Part shown: positions 16,558 to 24,624 of the stretch, piece after piece
How positions within the stretch are numbered: the stretch's first letter is position 1
Layout: each line of letters opens with the position of its first letter
Assembly (NCBI GenBank): GCA_038400315.1
Contig: CP151667.1
Span: 2,801,174 to 2,865,173 of the forward strand
From: Isosphaeraceae bacterium EP7
GTDB lineage: Bacteria > Planctomycetota > Planctomycetia > Isosphaerales > Isosphaeraceae
Length of the DNA: 64,000 nt
Reading direction: 5' to 3'
The notes under the pieces: generated by a model
What the model was told of the DNA's origin: nothing
Database searches by the model: none
Seen by the model: only the letters and a program-made list of their open reading frames with translations
Made by a program: the position numbers and the translations under genes

Positions 16558-16766
16558 CGTCGCTTGACTAGCCATCCCAGGGCGACCCCCACCAAAAGCG
16601 CCAGGCCCAGGGCCTTCGCGGGCTGATTGATCACGAACGTCTTGAGCCGCTCGGTCCCGTCGGCGAACCCCTCGCGGGCCGCGGCCGATGCGCCCAAAGC
16701 CTGCTCACGCCACGATTCGGGCTGGCCGCCGAGCGCCTGCCCTGACTCACGTAATCGGTCGATCAT
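16554..16766 (-). CDS. Small DUF883-like membrane-anchored protein
   Basis: 70 aa from ATG 16766. A charged, Ala-rich helical half (REQALGASAAAREGFADGTERL) is followed by a single C-terminal membrane helix (AKALGLALLVGVALGWLV) ending in KRR. The layout resembles DUF883/ElaB-type proteins. It is the second gene of the 17364-15206 operon. Confidence 0.6.
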   Translation of the reverse strand: MIDRLRESGQALGGQPESWREQALGASAAAREGFADGTERLKTFVINQPAKALGLALLVGVALGWLVKRR

Positions 16767-16812
16767 GTCTCGGTCCCTCGTTGAGTGCGGTACGCAGCCG
16801 GGCCGCATCGGT

Positions 16813-17364
16813 TCAGGGTCGGACGGGGCCGTCCCCCGGCCGCGGGGTGCCCGGCCGGGTCGGGTCGGGCTTGGGCCGGGCGGGAGCGGGCTCAGGCGGC
16901 TGGGCCGCCCCCGCATTCGCCAGGAACGCCTGGAGGGCCGATGCGCCCCCGGCCTGCTGGGCGATGAAGGACTCGAGATACTGCATCGCATAGCCCTGCG
17001 CCGCGCGGATGGCGATCGGCGAGACCAGCCCGAAGGCGGCGCCGAAAAGTGTCCGGGCGATCGACGACTTCTTCGCGGCCGGTTCGGCCGCGGCGAAGAA
17101 CTGCTGCGGGCCGGGGCCGGTCACGCCCTGAGGCGTCGCGATGACCTGGGGCGCGAGCACGGCCGCTTGCTTGCGCGGGACGATCAGATAGCCGACCACG
17201 AACGCCCCCCCGAGCGCCAGCAAGGGGGAGCTGCGGACGTACCGACGCCAGTCGGTGACCTCTTCCGCGTTCTGCACGACGCCCTTGACGTTCTCGTGCA
17301 TCTCGCGGCGGATCGAGGCCATCCGCTTGCGGATCTCGTCGATTTCGGGACTCGCCGTCGACAC
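16813..17364 (-). CDS. DUF883-like/membrane-anchored helical protein
   Basis: 183 aa from GTG 17364, chosen because GAGGAG lies 6 bases upstream. Residues 1-40 form a charged helix (IDEIRKRMASIRREMHENVKGVV). A membrane helix follows (SSPLLALGGAFVVGYLIVPRK), then a second amphipathic or membrane segment (ARTLFGAAFGLVSPIAIRAA) and a Pro-rich tail. I do not recognise a named family beyond general similarity to DUF883/DUF3618-like stress proteins. It heads a four-gene operon, and a perfect sigma-54 site lies 84 bases upstream. Confidence 0.6.
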   Translation of the reverse strand: MSTASPEIDEIRKRMASIRREMHENVKGVVQNAEEVTDWRRYVRSSPLLALGGAFVVGYLIVPRKQAAVLAPQVIATPQGVTGPGPQQFFAAAEPAAKKSSIARTLFGAAFGLVSPIAIRAAQGYAMQYLESFIAQQAGGASALQAFLANAGAAQPPEPAPARPKPDPTRPGTPRPGDGPVRP

Positions 17365-17446
17365 GTGACGCTCCTCGATGAGCCGGGAGGGGGTCGGGCG
17401 ATGCCGCCCGATCGGGCGGCCGCCGCCACCAATGCAACGCGACGAA

Positions 17447-17462
17447 AGCAAGCCCGGTGCCA
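17447..17462 (-). promoter_or_regulatory. Sigma-54 promoter of the DUF883-like/Holin-X/lipid-kinase operon
   Basis: The minus strand reads TGGCAC-CGGGC-TTGCT, a perfect match to the -24/-12 consensus with exact GG-N10-GC spacing. The predicted transcript start is about 72 bases before GTG 17364. The site lies in the 150-base gap after the pseudo-GTPase gene, a normal promoter position. Confidence 0.75.
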
Positions 17463-17515
17463 AGGGCGCAAGCCAAACCCACGCCGAAGCCTGGGACGAG
17501 GGCCGGTCGGCTCTC

Positions 17516-19030
17516 CTAACGCCTCGCATCCTCGCCCGCGGTGCGTTTGGGGTTTGTGCGTAAGTGACTCCAGAGCCGAGCACCCTGCTGCCCAACCTGG
17601 CTGAGTAGGCGGTTGGCCTTCGACCGCGACGAGGTCTGCCTGAGCTGGCGGATCAGGGCCGAACGTTCGACGCGCGGCCAGACGATCGAAAGCGGGGATA
17701 GGATCCTGGACGCCACCGCGAAGGCGTCATCCTGGGGGACGCTCAGCGGCAGGAGGTTCAGGAACGTCGGCGGGAAGTGCGTCCGGTACGCGGCGGCCTG
17801 CCCCTCGCCGATCCCCCCATGGTCGTCCATCCCCGTCCGGTCGAGGACGACGAGGGCGGGCGGGATCTCGATGTCGGGATGGTCCATGAACCAGGCGTCC
17901 CAGGCCTTGGCGAATCCCTGATCGGCCAGGGTCGGCAGGTCGCCGGGCTCGACTACCAGGATCAGGGCGTCGACGTCCACGGCCGCCTCGACCGCCTCCT
18001 TGCGTGTGGAGCGGTCGCGGGCCGTCTCGGCCCCGGGGTGCGACGTGTAATAGGGGACGTCGACCCACACAACCATCTCCAATTTGTCCAGGAACGAGGC
18101 ATCCAGCCCCGCGGCCGAGAGCCTGGCCTTGATCAGCGACGGGTCGCCCGACCGCGCCGACTTCAGCGCCGCCAGGATCCTGGGCGCCCCCGGCCCCTTT
18201 GCGCCGGCCACCGCCAGGCGGATCCCAAGGGTCTCGTGGTCGGAATGCCTGGCCTTCGTTGTGTGCTTGCGTGTCAGCCGGCGATATTTCTCGGTACCGA
18301 TGGCCAGCCGGCCGCTATAGAGCTCGACCAGGTGCGCCCCCATCCGGTTGACGTAGGCCCGATATAGCCAGCGCAGCAGGTTCATCTGCATGTCGCGCCA
18401 GGCGGGCTTGACCATCAACTGCTGCGAGGCCAGACGGGGCAGGCCGCTGATCGGGTTGAAGATGGGCAGCAGGTAGCCGTAGATCTCGTTGGCCCGCTGC
18501 AGGTAGCCGGCCGCGACGACCGCCTTCTTCATGTGGCCCGAGGTGAGCAAATCGCCGCCCGGAACCTGGCGACAGAGCGCCTCGAGGTCTTCCGCCGCGA
18601 GTTCGACGGCCGCGAGCATCTCCACCAGCGGGACTGTCTCGACCAGGTCGCCCGAATTGTGGTTGTAGTGCTCGGCCAGCCGCCTTGCCAGCGCCTTGCC
18701 GGTCTCGAACAGGGCATCGGCCGTGAGCAGCTGCTCCATGGGCACCGACTCGGTGTTCTCGGCCTCCTCCTGGACGATCTCCCAGGCCCGGCGGTCCAGC
18801 GGCGAGAACGTCTGCGGCGCCTCCCAATCGATGGGGGGCAGCACCATCCGGGTGGCCTTCGTCCAGCGCGAGGCCAGCGCATAGAAGGCGACGCCCGAGG
18901 CGGTCCAGAGCAGGCTCCCCGCCAGCAGCCAGCCATGCTCGAACAGCCAGAGCGAGCCGAACACCAGGTAGGCCAGGAATGGGCCCACCAGCAGAAGGGC
19001 CAGGATCCAGGCCCGCCAGTTGGTCAGCAC
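17516..19030 (-). CDS. Membrane-anchored GTPase-like protein with a degenerate P-loop
   Basis: 504 aa from GTG 19030 (VLTNWRAWIL); the start is uncertain because no clear ribosome binding site is seen. Two N-terminal membrane helices (ILALLLVGPFLAYLVFGSLW and GWLLAGSLLWTASGVAFYAL) are followed by a helical region starting LPPIDWEAPQTFSPLDRRAW. A Ras-like domain begins near residue 300. Its P-loop position reads AVAGAKGPGAPRI, lacking the GKS/T; G3 reads VDVPYYTSHPG; G4 reads VLDRTGMDD in place of NKxD. I infer a pseudo-GTPase derived from the YcjX/Era-like membrane GTPases. It is the first gene of a minus-strand run and is separated from the next gene by its own sigma-54 promoter. Confidence 0.55.
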   Translation of the reverse strand: MLTNWRAWILALLLVGPFLAYLVFGSLWLFEHGWLLAGSLLWTASGVAFYALASRWTKATRMVLPPIDWEAPQTFSPLDRRAWEIVQEEAENTESVPMEQLLTADALFETGKALARRLAEHYNHNSGDLVETVPLVEMLAAVELAAEDLEALCRQVPGGDLLTSGHMKKAVVAAGYLQRANEIYGYLLPIFNPISGLPRLASQQLMVKPAWRDMQMNLLRWLYRAYVNRMGAHLVELYSGRLAIGTEKYRRLTRKHTTKARHSDHETLGIRLAVAGAKGPGAPRILAALKSARSGDPSLIKARLSAAGLDASFLDKLEMVVWVDVPYYTSHPGAETARDRSTRKEAVEAAVDVDALILVVEPGDLPTLADQGFAKAWDAWFMDHPDIEIPPALVVLDRTGMDDHGGIGEGQAAAYRTHFPPTFLNLLPLSVPQDDAFAVASRILSPLSIVWPRVERSALIRQLRQTSSRSKANRLLSQVGQQGARLWSHLRTNPKRTAGEDARR

Positions 19031-19154
19031 GTCAGGAGGCCCCGAGGGTGAAGTGTCGATCGTCGATCGGGAATGGTCCCGCCGGACGCGCGAGCCCCCG
19101 ACATGATAGCCGGTCGGCGGCCCTCCACGTAGAATTCGCCGGCCGGTCGACGTC

Positions 19155-19191
19155 GGAAGGCCTCCCCCCCATCGCGGGGGGGAGGCCTTCC
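19155..19191 (-). terminator. Perfect 16-bp hairpin after the DUF883-like gene
   Basis: GGAAGGCCTCCCCCCC pairs perfectly with GGGGGGGAGGCCTTCC across a 5-base loop. It starts 24 bases past the stop of the minus-strand gene at 19215. No T-run follows, so it may act as a strong mRNA 3' stabiliser rather than a classic terminator. Confidence 0.6.
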
Positions 19192-19214
19192 AAGCGTTCG
19201 ATCTCGATCGGATC

Positions 19215-19733
19215 TCAGCGGCGGGTGAGACTGCTGGGCAGGCGGCTGGCGATCGCCTCGGGCAGATCACGCAAGTGGTCGAGCAGGTCGGCATACGTGT
19301 CCTGGGCCTGCGCCTTGACCTTGCCCGTGAACTTGGCGGCGTCGCGAGGCACGTACTTCGCGGCCTTCTTGGGCAGGTACTTGTCGGCCCAGGTCTCCTC
19401 CTCTCGGCCCAGCAGCGCCGTCAGGGCCAGGCCGATGCCGAAGCCGATGCCGAAGCTGATCAGGGTCGACGAGGCCGGGTTGCGGGCGATGGTCCCTTCG
19501 GCCTGGCGGTAGCTGTGGGCGAGGTGCTCGCTGGCCTCACCATAGCCTTCGCGGAGCCGGTTGACGGCCTGCCCGGCGGCTTCCTTGGCCCCCTCGGCGA
19601 GGTGCTCGGCCTGCTGGCGAACGCCCTGGGGCTGCTGGGGCTGGCCGCCCGACCCACCGTTGCGGGCCCCCTGGTCCTGGCCACGATTCTGGGGCTGGTT
19701 CGGCTGGGGCTGGTTCGGTCTGCCGGTTGGCAT
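19215..19733 (-). CDS. DUF883-like stress membrane protein
   Basis: 172 aa. A Gln/Pro/Asn-rich N-terminus (residues 1-40) is followed by a charged helix (QQAEHLAEGAKEAAGQAVNRL ... YRQAEGTI), one membrane helix (STLISFGIGFGIGLALTALLG) and a basic/amphipathic tail. The middle closely resembles the C-terminal half of the CsbD-like protein at 20589 (LREGYG..., IARNPAS versus VRQNPGQ before the helix). They probably share a DUF883-type module. A near-perfect sigma-54 site lies 78 bases upstream. Confidence 0.65.
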   Translation of the reverse strand: MPTGRPNQPQPNQPQNRGQDQGARNGGSGGQPQQPQGVRQQAEHLAEGAKEAAGQAVNRLREGYGEASEHLAHSYRQAEGTIARNPASSTLISFGIGFGIGLALTALLGREEETWADKYLPKKAAKYVPRDAAKFTGKVKAQAQDTYADLLDHLRDLPEAIASRLPSSLTRR

Positions 19734-19809
19734 GGGTTGGCTCCTTCAAATGGCTCATACGCGAATCGAGATGATCCAGGTCCCCGCCCGGACCGACTTC
19801 TCCCACCAT

Positions 19810-19825
19810 TGCAACGGACGTGCCG
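19810..19825 (-). promoter_or_regulatory. Sigma-54 promoter of the DUF883-like gene
   Basis: The minus strand reads CGGCAC-GTCCG-TTGCA. It matches GGCAC and TTGCA with exact spacing; only the first base differs from TGGCAC. The -12 is 78 bases before ATG 19733. Confidence 0.65.
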
Positions 19826-20132
19826 CCCATCACGCCAACATTTCAGGAACCTGGGTGCGCAGGAGAGAGCAAGCTTCCTGCCGGTTCACCCTGCGCGAGG
19901 GTCATTCTCGTAAAGTCCCAACGAAATCGTCCCCGAACCTCGTAATTGAGAGTATCGCGTGCCCGGCTCCGCAGAGGTTCACGCCTCGCTCGGGTTTCCG
20001 GGGGGGAGAGCGGTTGCATGCGGTGCCTGACTTGCTTTAAAGTCATGCCGTCGGTCGGTCGGCCGTGCGTACCATCTTCGGAACGCCGTCGGTCGTATTC
20101 GAGCGAAGATGAACGCACCAAAGGAGTTTCTT
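19826..20132. other. Intergenic region without a gene
   Basis: About 300 bases between the divergent DUF883-like gene and the small lipoprotein. No coding frame is supported. A GG-N10-GC arrangement with TTGCTTT at 20022-20037 resembles a sigma-54 -12 element, but its -24 is poor, so no promoter is called. Confidence 0.4.
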
Positions 20133-20378
20133 ATGAAGCGCGCACTTGCTTCGGCCCTCGCCCTGGGCCTGATGACCTTCGCCGGCTGCGGTGAAACCGC
20201 CAAGGAAGAAGTGTCCAGCACGGTCACGACTCCCGGTGGCTCCACCACCGCGACGACCACCACCGAGGTCGAGAAGACGGGCGATCACAAGACCGACGCC
20301 GCCCCGGCCGCCACGGCGCCCGTCGTCGAGGTTGCCCCGCCGGCCGCCACCGCCCCGGCCGTCGAACCGCCCAAGTGA
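20133..20378 (+). CDS. Small Thr/Ala/Pro-rich lipoprotein
   Basis: 81 aa from ATG 20133, with AAGGAG 6 bases upstream; an ATG 24 bases earlier lacks this site. The signal peptide (MKRALASALALGLMTFAGC) ends in a lipobox, giving a lipidated Cys19. The mature part is low-complexity (SSTVTTPGGSTTATTTTEV, then Ala/Pro-rich) and is probably a flexible tether. No known family. A strong intrinsic terminator follows. Confidence 0.7.
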   Translation: MKRALASALALGLMTFAGCGETAKEEVSSTVTTPGGSTTATTTTEVEKTGDHKTDAAPAATAPVVEVAPPAATAPAVEPPK

Positions 20379-20425
20379 TCCGAGCCGGGGTGCATGTCGC
20401 CCCGGTCCGCTCGCTCTGAGCACCG

Positions 20426-20466
20426 AAACCCCCGCGACGCCCCCTCGGCGTGGCGGGGGTTTTTTC
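20426..20466 (+). terminator. Intrinsic terminator
   Basis: CCCCCGCGACGCC pairs with GGCGTGGCGGGGG (one G-T-type mismatch region) across a short CCCTC-like loop and is followed by TTTTTT. It lies 47 bases after the lipoprotein stop and isolates it from the csbD-like gene. Confidence 0.85.
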
Positions 20467-20511
20467 GTCGCCCGCACCCGCTCGCCCACACCAGATCGCC
20501 CGACGAGCACT

Positions 20512-20527
20512 TGGCACTGCTGTTGCA
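20512..20527 (+). promoter_or_regulatory. Sigma-54 promoter of the csbD-like gene
   Basis: TGGCAC-TGCTG-TTGCA is a perfect -24/-12 match with GG-N10-GC spacing. The -12 is 64 bases before ATG 20589, and the site follows directly after the upstream terminator, so no other promoter is needed. Confidence 0.8.
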
Positions 20528-20588
20528 ACGTACTGTGTTCAGAGACCGGCGGTGACGTCGGCAGGGGTGAAGTCAGGAGATTCCGGCG

Positions 20589-21032
20589 ATGGCAATCAAT
20601 GCGCAAGAATTGCAGGGCCAGTGGACTAAGCTCCGCGGCCAGGTCAAGGAAAAGTGGGGCCAGCTGACCGAGGACGACCTCGCCTTCCAGGGCGGGAACA
20701 TCGACCAACTCGTCGGCAAGATTCAGCAGAAGACCGGCGAAGGACGTGAGGCGATCGAGCACTTCCTCGGCGACCTCACCAAGGGTGGATCCTCGGCCGT
20801 CGCGAATCTGGCCGGTCAGGCGGGTGAATACGCCCAGCATGCCGGGCAGGTCGCCCAGCAGGCCGGCGAGCGACTCCGCGAGGGCTACGGCCAAGTGGCC
20901 GACCAGGCCCGTGCTCGCTTCGAAGAGTCGGTCGACACGGTCCGCCAGAACCCAGGCCAGTCGGTCGCCGTCGCCTTCGGCGTTGGAATTGTCGCCGGCC
21001 TGGTGCTCGGATTGGCACTGAAATCGCGTTAA
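20589..21032 (+). CDS. CsbD-like protein fused to a DUF883-type membrane anchor
   Basis: 147 aa with AGGAG 9 bases before the ATG. Residues 1-60 are a CsbD domain ([24 protein letters not shown]). Residues 70-115 form an Ala/Gln/Glu-rich helix. A C-terminal membrane helix ([20 protein letters not shown]) ends in KSR. CsbD proteins in other bacteria are small soluble general-stress proteins; here the domain is tethered to the membrane through a DUF883-like half. It may be co-transcribed with the DUF1328 gene 101 bases downstream, although a hairpin lies between. Confidence 0.8.
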   Translation: MAINAQELQGQWTKLRGQVKEKWGQLTEDDLAFQGGNIDQLVGKIQQKTGEGREAIEHFLGDLTKGGSSAVANLAGQAGEYAQHAGQVAQQAGERLREGYGQVADQARARFEESVDTVRQNPGQSVAVAFGVGIVAGLVLGLALKSR

Positions 21033-21055
21033 GGAATTTCGTTGCTCAAAACTCG

Positions 21056-21080
21056 CGGCCGAGTCGATGTGGCTCGGCCG
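21056..21080 (+). terminator. Short hairpin between csbD-like and DUF1328 genes
   Basis: CGGCCGAG pairs with CTCGGCCG across a 9-base loop, without a T-run. It could attenuate transcription or protect the mRNA end. Confidence 0.35.
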
Positions 21081-21133
21081 TCGAATTGATAAACGATGAC
21101 CTGAAACCGGACCTTCAAGACGGAGAGTTGACC

Positions 21134-21310
21134 ATGCTACGTTGGGCGATCTTCTTTGCCATCATCGCGATCGTGGCGTCTGCCCTGGGGTTCGGCGGCC
21201 TCAGCGGCACTTCGGCCGACCTGGCCAAGCTCTTCGCATTGATCTTCCTGGTCCTGTTCGTGGTCTCCTTGATCTTCGGTCGTCGCGCTCTTAACGGGCC
21301 GACGGTCTAG
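21134..21310 (+). CDS. DUF1328-family small membrane protein
   Basis: 58 aa, preceded by GGAGAG. Two hydrophobic helices ([20 protein letters not shown] and [20 protein letters not shown]) and the LRWAI.F...A..A...GFGG start match the DUF1328/YtjA family of two-helix membrane peptides. These often sit beside CsbD in stress loci, as here. A partial sigma-54-like site (TGGCAC-TGAAA-TCGCG, 21013-21028) ends inside the csbD-like gene. Confidence 0.85.
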   Translation: MLRWAIFFAIIAIVASALGFGGLSGTSADLAKLFALIFLVLFVVSLIFGRRALNGPTV

Positions 21311-21754
21311 TTAAGCGATCTACTGGATCCGATCGACGGCCGCCTGCGATGTCCCCCCCAGTCCGGGAGGGAAATTGTCGGCGGCCATCGTTCATTTCGA
21401 AGCAACCCGAATGGCCGTCTCCGCTTGCCATGCGATCGGCTCAGGCAAGGCTCTCCAGTTAGGACGATCCCGCAGAGGATGCCGGGCGAAGAAAAGCTCA
21501 TGTGTGGTCAATCCGATGCGCGGGCGACCGAGTTCGCAACGTTCTCCCGTCCGCCGCGTGCTCGCAGGGCGAATTTCCCGACCGCAATATCGCTCGGTGG
21601 AGAAACTATCTCTCCGTCACTTGTGCACCATCGCCGAACGATTGAAGTCCCGTGGGGCTCAATCGAGACGGTTGCAGCGAATCTCCCTTCAAGGGAAGAA
21701 TGGGAACCCCGGCGACATCTCAGCACGCACTGAACCAGGCGGGATGGACCGACG
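21311..21754. other. 444-bp intergenic region without a recognised element
   Basis: No coding frame has a ribosome binding site, and none gives a plausible protein. The composition is more AT-rich than the neighbouring genes. I see no hairpin terminator or repeat. It presumably holds the promoter of the downstream oxidase gene. Confidence 0.4.
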
Positions 21755-22900
21755 ATGACCGAGACGATCCGGGCGCGAAACGTGATCCTGGGCGCCGGTG
21801 CGATGGGCACGGCCGCCGCCTACCACCTGGCCAGACGCGGCGAACCTGTCCTGATCGTCGAGCAATTCACGCCTGGCCACGCCCGCGGCAGTTCGCACGG
21901 GGCGGCGAGGATCACCCGCCACTCTTACTCCGACCCGCGATATGCACGGCTGATGCTCGATGCCTTCGCCGCCTGGCGCCAGCTTGAGGCCGACTCGGGC
22001 CAATGCCTCTACATCCGGACCGGTGGCGTCTCGTTCTGCCCCGGTCGGCACGACTACGCCGCGCGGGTCGCCAAGAGCCTGGCGGCGATCGGGGTCGTAC
22101 ATCGGCAGATGAGCGGGTCCGATTGGAACGGACTCCAGCCAGAGTTCCGACTGCCGGGCGACTACGACGTCGTCTTCGAGCCCGACGCGGGCATCCTCTC
22201 GGCTGCGCGGGCCCTGGCCGCGCAAATCGAGATGGCTCGGTCGCTGGGGGGAAACGCGACACGCGTCCTGGAAGGGTGCCGAGTCGACCGCATCGACCTC
22301 GACGGGCCTCGCCCGGTCCTGTTGGCCGGCAACCTCCGGATCGAGGCAGAACGCCTCGTCGTGGCCGCCGGCGCCTGGGCCGGCCGGCTCCTGCCGGGCC
22401 TGGACGCCGAACTGAGGCCAACGCGTCAGCAGGTGCTCTACATGAAACCGGCCGACGCCGCAGCCTATGCGATCGGCCGGTTTCCTGCATTCATCTACAT
22501 CGGCGAAACACCCCAGGATGCGTTCTACGGGATGCCCGACTTCCTGGCGACGGGTGTGAAGGCGGCCAGGCACCACGGGCCCGAGGTGGACCCGGACCTC
22601 GACGACCGGGAGCCCGCCCACGATTACGCAGGATGCGTCCAGGAGTTCCTCCGACGCCACATCCCCGCGCTCGCCGAGGCCCCGATTGTCTCGCAGGAAG
22701 TCTGCCTGTACACCGTCGCCGACGACGAAAACTTCAGGGTCGGCCCCTGGCCCGGTCGGCCCGACGTCGTGCTGGCCAGCCCTTGTAGCGGGCACGGATT
22801 CAAGTTCGCATGCCTCGTGGGCCGGGTGGTCGCCGACCTGATGATGCGAGGGGAGACGGACGTGGACATCTCCCCCTGGGCCCTGCCGGCGCGTGCCTGA
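21755..22900 (+). CDS. solA: SolA/MSOX-like FAD-dependent amino-acid oxidase
   Basis: 381 aa. The N-terminal Rossmann motif VILGAGAMGTAAAYHLARRG binds FAD. SSHGAARITRHSY matches the family's flavin-contacting loop, and SPCSGHGFKF the C-terminal one. The Cys in EVCLYT corresponds to the Cys that covalently carries FAD in monomeric sarcosine oxidase and N-methyltryptophan oxidase. It should oxidise an N-methyl amino acid to formaldehyde, amine and hydrogen peroxide; the substrate cannot be told from sequence. Length and motif order are normal. It converges on dnaB with an 11-base gap. Confidence 0.85.
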   Translation: MTETIRARNVILGAGAMGTAAAYHLARRGEPVLIVEQFTPGHARGSSHGAARITRHSYSDPRYARLMLDAFAAWRQLEADSGQCLYIRTGGVSFCPGRHDYAARVAKSLAAIGVVHRQMSGSDWNGLQPEFRLPGDYDVVFEPDAGILSAARALAAQIEMARSLGGNATRVLEGCRVDRIDLDGPRPVLLAGNLRIEAERLVVAAGAWAGRLLPGLDAELRPTRQQVLYMKPADAAAYAIGRFPAFIYIGETPQDAFYGMPDFLATGVKAARHHGPEVDPDLDDREPAHDYAGCVQEFLRRHIPALAEAPIVSQEVCLYTVADDENFRVGPWPGRPDVVLASPCSGHGFKFACLVGRVVADLMMRGETDVDISPWALPARA

Positions 22901-22911
22901 CCGCGCCCTGA

Positions 22912-24330
22912 TCAGAAGACGCCGGTGTCGTCGTGCATCGTGTCGAGCGGCTGGAATCGGGTGATGTTCTTGGCGAACTGGAGGTCGACGCTGCCGGTGG
23001 CACCACTTCGATTTTTGGCCACGATCAGCTCGGCCTGGTTGGGCTTGTCGTTGGGATCATAGTAGTCGGGCCTGTGCAGCAAGAGCACGAGGTCGGCGTC
23101 CTGCTCGATGGCCCCCGACTCGCGGAGGTCGGCCATGCGCGGGCGACGATCCTCGCGGTTCTCGACGCCTCGATTGAGCTGGGAGAGGGCGATGACGGGG
23201 ATGTTCAGCTCGCGTGCGAGCTGCTTCAGACGACGGCTGATCTTGGCAATCTGCTCCTGCCGGCTGTCCCGCGACTCCTCGGCATCGACGAGCTGGATGT
23301 AGTCGATCACGACCAGGCCGAGGTTGTGGCGGAGCTTGAGGCGACGGGCGTTGGCCGTGATCTGGAGCATGTTCCGCGCGGGGGTGTCGTCGATGAACAG
23401 GGGGGCGGTCCGCAGCTCGTCGTAGGCCTTGCCCAGCATGGCCATATCCTGGCCGCGGAAATTCTGGCCGGTGCGGAGCTTGTGATTGTCCACCCTCGAC
23501 CGCGAGCAGAGCAGCCGCTCGGCGAGTTCGAGCTGGCCCATTTCCAGGCTGACGAACAGGACGCCGAGCTTCTGCTCGAGGATGACGTGCTCGCAGAGGT
23601 TCAGCGCGATGGCCGTCTTTCCCATCGACGGGCGGGCCGCAAGGATAACGAGCTGCGAGCCCTGGAAGCCGCCGGTCAGGTTGTCCAGGTCCGGGAAGCC
23701 TGAGCCCATGCCGGAGATGGGCAGGCCCCCCTCGGCGCGGGCGCTGATGCGTTCCATCGCCTGATGGACGACGTCCTTCAGCTCGACCGTCTCGCCGGTG
23801 ACCCCCTCCTCGGCGATCTTGAAGATGCGCGACTCGGCCAGCTCCAGCAGCTCGTCGGCGGTGTGGGTCTCGGAGTAGCCGGCCGAGTGGATCTCGTTGG
23901 CGCACTCGATCAGGCGACGAGAGATCGACTTCTGGCGGACGATCTCGGCGTGATACCGGGCGTTAGCCGCATGCGGGGTGGCGCTGATCAGCTGATTGAT
24001 CGCGTCGAGACCGCCGATGGACTCGAGGTGGCCTTCCCGGGCGAGCTCATCGGCCAGGATCAGGGCGTCGACGGGCTTGCCCAGGGTGTACAGGTCGCTG
24101 ATCGACCGGAAGATGATCTGGTGGCTGTCCCGGTAGAAGTCATCGGCCTTCAGCAGCGGCATCACGTTGTGCAGCTGGTCGTTGTCCAGCAGCAAGGCGC
24201 CGATGACTTCCTGCTCGATGGCGATGTTCTGAGGGGGCAGGCGATCGCCGGCCGGCGGGGGGGTCAGCGTGAGAGTCGGTTGCCAGGGTTTGCCGCCCCG
24301 GCGATTCTTGCTCGTTGAGTTGTCGGCCAT
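22912..24330 (-). CDS. dnaB: Replicative DNA helicase DnaB
   Basis: 472 aa from ATG 24330 (MADNSTSKNRRGG), with an in-frame ATG at 24348. The N-terminal domain (NIAIEQEVIGALLLDN) is followed by the RecA-like helicase domain with Walker A AARPSMGKTA, Walker B LVVIDYIQL, the SQLNRGVENR motif and DLRESGAIEQDADLVL. It unwinds DNA at the fork as a hexamer. It is the last gene of the rplY-pth-rpsF-ssb-rplI-dnaB series, a common order joining ribosomal proteins and replication. The gap to rplI is ~290 bases, so it may have its own promoter. Confidence 0.97.
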   Translation of the reverse strand: MADNSTSKNRRGGKPWQPTLTLTPPPAGDRLPPQNIAIEQEVIGALLLDNDQLHNVMPLLKADDFYRDSHQIIFRSISDLYTLGKPVDALILADELAREGHLESIGGLDAINQLISATPHAANARYHAEIVRQKSISRRLIECANEIHSAGYSETHTADELLELAESRIFKIAEEGVTGETVELKDVVHQAMERISARAEGGLPISGMGSGFPDLDNLTGGFQGSQLVILAARPSMGKTAIALNLCEHVILEQKLGVLFVSLEMGQLELAERLLCSRSRVDNHKLRTGQNFRGQDMAMLGKAYDELRTAPLFIDDTPARNMLQITANARRLKLRHNLGLVVIDYIQLVDAEESRDSRQEQIAKISRRLKQLARELNIPVIALSQLNRGVENREDRRPRMADLRESGAIEQDADLVLLLHRPDYYDPNDKPNQAELIVAKNRSGATGSVDLQFAKNITRFQPLDTMHDDTGVF

Positions 24331-24624
24331 GGTCGGGCGTCGCTCCATCCCAGAGCAATCGGCCGAGATCGCCCCATCCGGGAATTGCCCATCCCGGGCA
24401 TCGAGGCCTCCGGCGCGGGCCCCCGGGCGCTCGATTGGCGAGCGACCGCGGAGGCCTCATGCTGAACAATGGTATCGTCACTGGGGCCGTTCCGCCATGA
24501 GCCTCGGCCAGAAACCACGACGACCACAATCGCAGCCCATTTCCCCTAAACGCCGACAACCCGCACCGACCTGGGAGGAGGTCGGGGCGGGCATCGGTGA
24601 GGTTCGGAGGGTCCGGGCCGGGGC

